NCBI GenBank assembly: GCA_025360395.1
Contig: JANYCH010000334.1
Coordinates: 1-18,684 of the forward strand
Direction of reading: 5' to 3'
Length of the DNA: 18,684 nt
Source: Cytophagales bacterium
Lineage (GTDB): Bacteria > Bacteroidota > Bacteroidia > Cytophagales > UBA9547
Below, piece after piece: positions 16,145-18,684 of this stretch (positions within the stretch are counted from its first letter, which is position 1; every line of letters starts with the position of its first letter). The notes below the pieces were generated by a model. That model ran no database searches and was not told the origin of the DNA. It worked only from the letters and a program-made list of their open reading frames with translations. Both the position numbers and the translations under genes were made by a program.

Positions 16145-16152
16145 CAAAAATA
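16145..16152 (-). promoter_or_regulatory. Possible Bacteroidota -7 promoter element for the patatin gene
   Basis: On the minus strand TATTTTTG fits the phylum's TAnnTTTG element, 65 bases upstream of the patatin start. No clear TTG -33 element lies at the right distance, so support is weak. Confidence 0.3.
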
Positions 16153-16480
16153 ACAAGTAGTTTTTTAAGGGAACCTATCTGGATTGATAATCATACACTT
16201 GTTAGAATTCAGGCATAATTGAACGGAATATTTGCTAAAAAAAGGAATTATATTAAAAAATGTGTCTTTTTATCAAAAGAAGTTGTTTGTTAATAAAATG
16301 CTATCATGTAATAAAATTAGTAGTAAATTACGAAAAATTTTTATGTGGTATTATTTTACAAATTTTATAAAAAGAGTACCTAATCAATTACCCATAAGTA
16401 ACCTTGAGATTATTTATTTTAGATCTGTTTCGTTAATATTATAGCAGGAACAATTAATGAAGGATCGAAAACGGAAATAA
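16153..16480. other. AT-rich intergenic region
   Basis: This stretch lies between the divergent patatin and receiver genes. It is very AT-rich with homopolymer runs. One 70-residue frame at 16232-16444 is rich in Lys, Ile, Asn and Phe with no domain pattern, and I do not believe it is coding. I see no RNA gene or convincing promoter here. Confidence 0.6.
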
Positions 16481-16495
16481 ATGATTTACCTAACT

Positions 16496-16888
16496 ATGAA
16501 AAAAAAAGTTTTAATTGTCGACGATTCAAGGCCAATGTTGGCACTGTTATCCGGGATGCTTAAAATGAACTATGATATTGTTAGTAAACAAAGTGCATTA
16601 TCAGCACTTGAAACTCTTAATGAAGGATATTTGCCAGATTTGATCATTTCGGATATTAACATGCCTGAAATGGATGGTTTTGATTTTATAATAAGATTAA
16701 AAGATTCAGCCAAATTGGCTGGAATTCCGATTATGGTCCTTTCGGGAATTCAAACAAGTGCTGACAGATTAAAATTATACAGACTTGGGATTGATGATTA
16801 CATATCAAAACCTTTCAACCCAGAGGAAATGTCAATAAGGGTAAATAAATTACTTAACTGTGTCACTGCAAAGGTTTCTATAAACTGA
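16496..16888 (+). CDS. Stand-alone response-regulator receiver (CheY-like)
   Basis: From Met at 16496 the protein has 130 residues and is a single receiver domain. The acidic pocket is Asp9 and Asp10 in VLIVDDS. The phosphorylation site is Asp53 in SDINMPEMDG. The switch residue is Ser83 in MVLSG, and Lys105 is in YISKPF. All catalytic residues are present. No output domain follows, so it works by protein contact or as a phosphate relay. There is no histidine kinase gene beside it. An in-frame ATG at 16481 would add MIYLT. I chose the later start because receivers normally begin with MKKKVLIVDD. Confidence 0.9.
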   Translation: MKKKVLIVDDSRPMLALLSGMLKMNYDIVSKQSALSALETLNEGYLPDLIISDINMPEMDGFDFIIRLKDSAKLAGIPIMVLSGIQTSADRLKLYRLGIDDYISKPFNPEEMSIRVNKLLNCVTAKVSIN

Positions 16889-18328
16889 TCATTCCCAACC
16901 TCCACCTAAGGACCTGTATAGTTCTATAACAGAGTGAAACTGAACCTTTTTCGCCTCTGTCAACTCTAATTCAGCTTTTAAAACGGATTTCTGAGCTGTA
17001 ATAACTTCCAGGTATGATGCAAACCCGGCTTCAAATAAATCTTTTGAAGCAATAACCGCTTTTAGCAAAGCTTCTACTTCTTCTTCTTTTATCTGGTAAA
17101 CCAATTCATAATTTTTAATACCATTCAAGCTGGTCACTACTTCCTGAAATCCGGATAGTATTGTTTTTTGATACGCATAGTAAGTGTCTAACTGATAGGC
17201 TATTGATTTTCTGTAATTGGATTTGATGGCAGTTCTGTTAATAAGTGGCATGGTGATACCTGAAATAGCCCCATAGACCAGAGAAGCAGGGCTGGAAAAC
17301 AAAAGAGGTGCTTTAAAAGCGTTGAATCCTCCATAGGCTCCTATAATGAGGGAAGGCAGAAAGGCAGCTCTGGCGAGTTTAAGATCCGATTTGGCTGCGG
17401 TCAATTCCAATTCGGCCTGGCGGATATCAGGTCTTCTTACCAGCATTGACGAGGGAATTCCTGTTGCTGTCTGTTCTGGAAGCAACTGATTTCGAATGGG
17501 GAGGCCTCTGATTATTTTTTTCGGAAAACTCCCCAAAAGAACATTTAAGATGTTTTCGGTTTTGATAATTTCCTGCTGAATATGGACTTCTAATGCCTTC
17601 GTATCTAGGAACTGAGCCTCAAATTGTTTGACAGCAAGTTCATTGGCCTTTCCTCCATTTTTTAAATCGTGGATTGTGTTCATTGCTTTCTCCTGAAGAT
17701 CGAGATTTTTCCTTATGGTAACCAGTTCGTTATCCAGGGCAAGTAAGTCATAATACAATGTCGCTATTTCTGCTACTAAAGTTGTTATGATGAGATTTTT
17801 GCCCACTTCAGATGATAGAAAACGGGCTTTTGCAGCCTTCTTCAGATTCTTGTTATTTCCCCAAAGACTTATTTCCCATGAACTTCTCACCCCTGCAAAC
17901 AGATCCCGGTAAGGGTCCGGAATGATTTGGTCGTTGGTTAGATTTGGTGATAAGTTGCTGTCGAAATTACCAACACCGTTCATGGTGTATTTGCCAAATT
18001 TGTCCACCCCTACTCCTACTCCGGCATTGATTGTGGGTAAATAACGGCCCTTAGCATATAAATTACCGGCATTTGCATATTGCATTCTTTGCAAAGCCCT
18101 TTGAAGGTCAAGGTTATAAGTTAAAGCAGTATCAATCAAATGGATCAGGTTACTGTCAGTAAAAAAAAGTCCTCTTGGTATAAATCCTATGCTATTGGAA
18201 GAGTCCTGACCTGATACGAATTTGTCAGGCATCGCATGACCAGCTTTACCTACAACCGGTTTAAAAACATTGCAGCTATTTAAAAAAATGCATAATAAGA
18301 AAAAAAGTAATATTTTTTTAAACCCCAT
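16889..18328 (-). CDS. RND efflux outer-membrane lipoprotein (TolC/NodT family)
   Basis: This 479-residue outer-membrane factor has a lipoprotein signal peptide with lipobox LNSC and lipidated Cys19. Two OEP repeats follow, about 55-260 and 270-475. They include LIDTALTYNLDLQRALQRM, RSSWEISLWG, SMLVRRPDIRQAELELTAA and LGGGWE at the C-terminus. The RRPDIRQAE block is a strong family marker. It would form the trimeric channel-tunnel completing an RND export complex with the pump 14 bases upstream. The stop abuts the receiver gene's stop (16888/16889), so transcription is convergent. Substrates cannot be read from this part. Confidence 0.93.
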   Translation of the reverse strand: MGFKKILLFFLLCIFLNSCNVFKPVVGKAGHAMPDKFVSGQDSSNSIGFIPRGLFFTDSNLIHLIDTALTYNLDLQRALQRMQYANAGNLYAKGRYLPTINAGVGVGVDKFGKYTMNGVGNFDSNLSPNLTNDQIIPDPYRDLFAGVRSSWEISLWGNNKNLKKAAKARFLSSEVGKNLIITTLVAEIATLYYDLLALDNELVTIRKNLDLQEKAMNTIHDLKNGGKANELAVKQFEAQFLDTKALEVHIQQEIIKTENILNVLLGSFPKKIIRGLPIRNQLLPEQTATGIPSSMLVRRPDIRQAELELTAAKSDLKLARAAFLPSLIIGAYGGFNAFKAPLLFSSPASLVYGAISGITMPLINRTAIKSNYRKSIAYQLDTYYAYQKTILSGFQEVVTSLNGIKNYELVYQIKEEEVEALLKAVIASKDLFEAGFASYLEVITAQKSVLKAELELTEAKKVQFHSVIELYRSLGGGWE

Positions 18329-18342
18329 ACAAGAATAAATAA

Positions 18343-18684
18343 TCAGTAAGAATGTTCATGTTCAGGTACTTCCTTTTTGTCCTTTACCGATTTAACTCCA
18401 GCAATCAGAATAAAAAGCCCCGGTATTACCACCACACCAAACAAGGTTCCTATCAACATTCCTCCCGCTGCAGCAGTTCCGATGGACCTATTGCCAAGAG
18501 CTCCTGCGCCAGAGGCAATACATAAAGGAATCAAACCTGCATTAAAAGCAAATGAAGTCATTAATATGGGCCTGAACCTGGCCAGGGCACCTTCAATTGC
18601 CGCCTGAACTACTGTAAATCCTTCTTTTTGTTTTTGAAGAGCGAACTCGATAATTAAAATAGCGTTTTTACCCAGCAGACCAAT
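18343..18684 (-). CDS. RND efflux pump, C-terminal fragment (AcrB/HAE-1 family)
   Basis: The frame is open to the window's right edge and gives the last 113 residues of an RND inner-membrane pump. It starts in IGLLGKNAILIIEFA, which is the conserved TM10/TM11 region. It goes on through the RFRPILMTS stretch and GNRSIGTAAAGGMLIGTL to a last membrane segment and a charged tail ending EVPEHEHSY. An internal ATG at 18561 is not a start. The tail contains Glu and His residues, but is too short to prove metal specificity. The rest of the gene and presumably the membrane fusion protein lie beyond the window. Confidence 0.93.
   Translation of the reverse strand: MGLLGKNAILIIEFALQKQKEGFTVVQAAIEGALARFRPILMTSFAFNAGLIPLCIASGAGALGNRSIGTAAAGGMLIGTLFGVVVIPGLFILIAGVKSVKDKKEVPEHEHSY

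Noticed and set aside
16232..16444. 70-residue open frame in the AT-rich gap
   Set aside because: Composition is dominated by Lys, Ile, Asn and Phe with no domain or conserved pattern; it looks like chance in AT-rich DNA.

Overview
The window looks like a chromosomal stretch from a member of the Bacteroidota, probably a Cytophagales- or Sphingobacteriales-like bacterium. It is AT-rich, has few Shine-Dalgarno-like sites, and encodes families common in that phylum: DUF72, DCC/DUF393, patatin with an outer-membrane barrel, DUF3124 lipoproteins, and long FAD/Fe-S/CCG dehydrogenases. I recognise no rRNA, tRNA, CRISPR array, insertion sequence or integrase.

Positions 1-4371 hold a rightward series. 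It starts with the 3' part of an MsbA-type lipid/drug ABC exporter. A phospholipase D-like gene follows, broken by a one-base frameshift and also missing the lysine of its HxK motif. Next is a DUF72 gene split by one in-frame stop, then a DCC-family thiol oxidoreductase and a small unknown protein. Between 4409 and 6151 a Blc-type lipocalin lipoprotein and an AI-2E/PerM family membrane protein are divergent from a 108-bp gap. From 9634 down to 6169 a cupin protein with an anti-sigma-like N-terminus lies just upstream of a 938-residue FAD plus Fe-S dehydrogenase of the D-lactate/D-2-hydroxyglutarate type.

Positions 9635-11273 are the most unusual part. A RelE/ParE-type toxin-antitoxin pair and a small membrane protein gene both read leftward. 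Each is followed on its 3' side by a copy of the same repeat: a full 167-bp palindromic element with perfect 15-bp internal arms, and a half copy. Gene followed by palindromic repeat resembles an integron cassette with its attC site, but no integrase is present and the core sequences fit only partly. The antitoxin start is preceded by two abutting palindromes that are likely operators.

Positions 11274-16079 hold a DUF3124 lipoprotein, then an LpxL-type acyltransferase and a membrane fatty-acid desaturase in tandem. They face a convergent patatin phospholipase with an outer-membrane barrel; together these suggest a lipid-remodelling neighbourhood. The right end has a stand-alone CheY-like receiver and the 3' part of an RND efflux operon (pump C-terminus followed by its TolC-like outer-membrane lipoprotein).

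The best candidates for something new are the cassette-like repeats around the toxin-antitoxin pair and the two adjacent broken genes. The rest are recognisable families.
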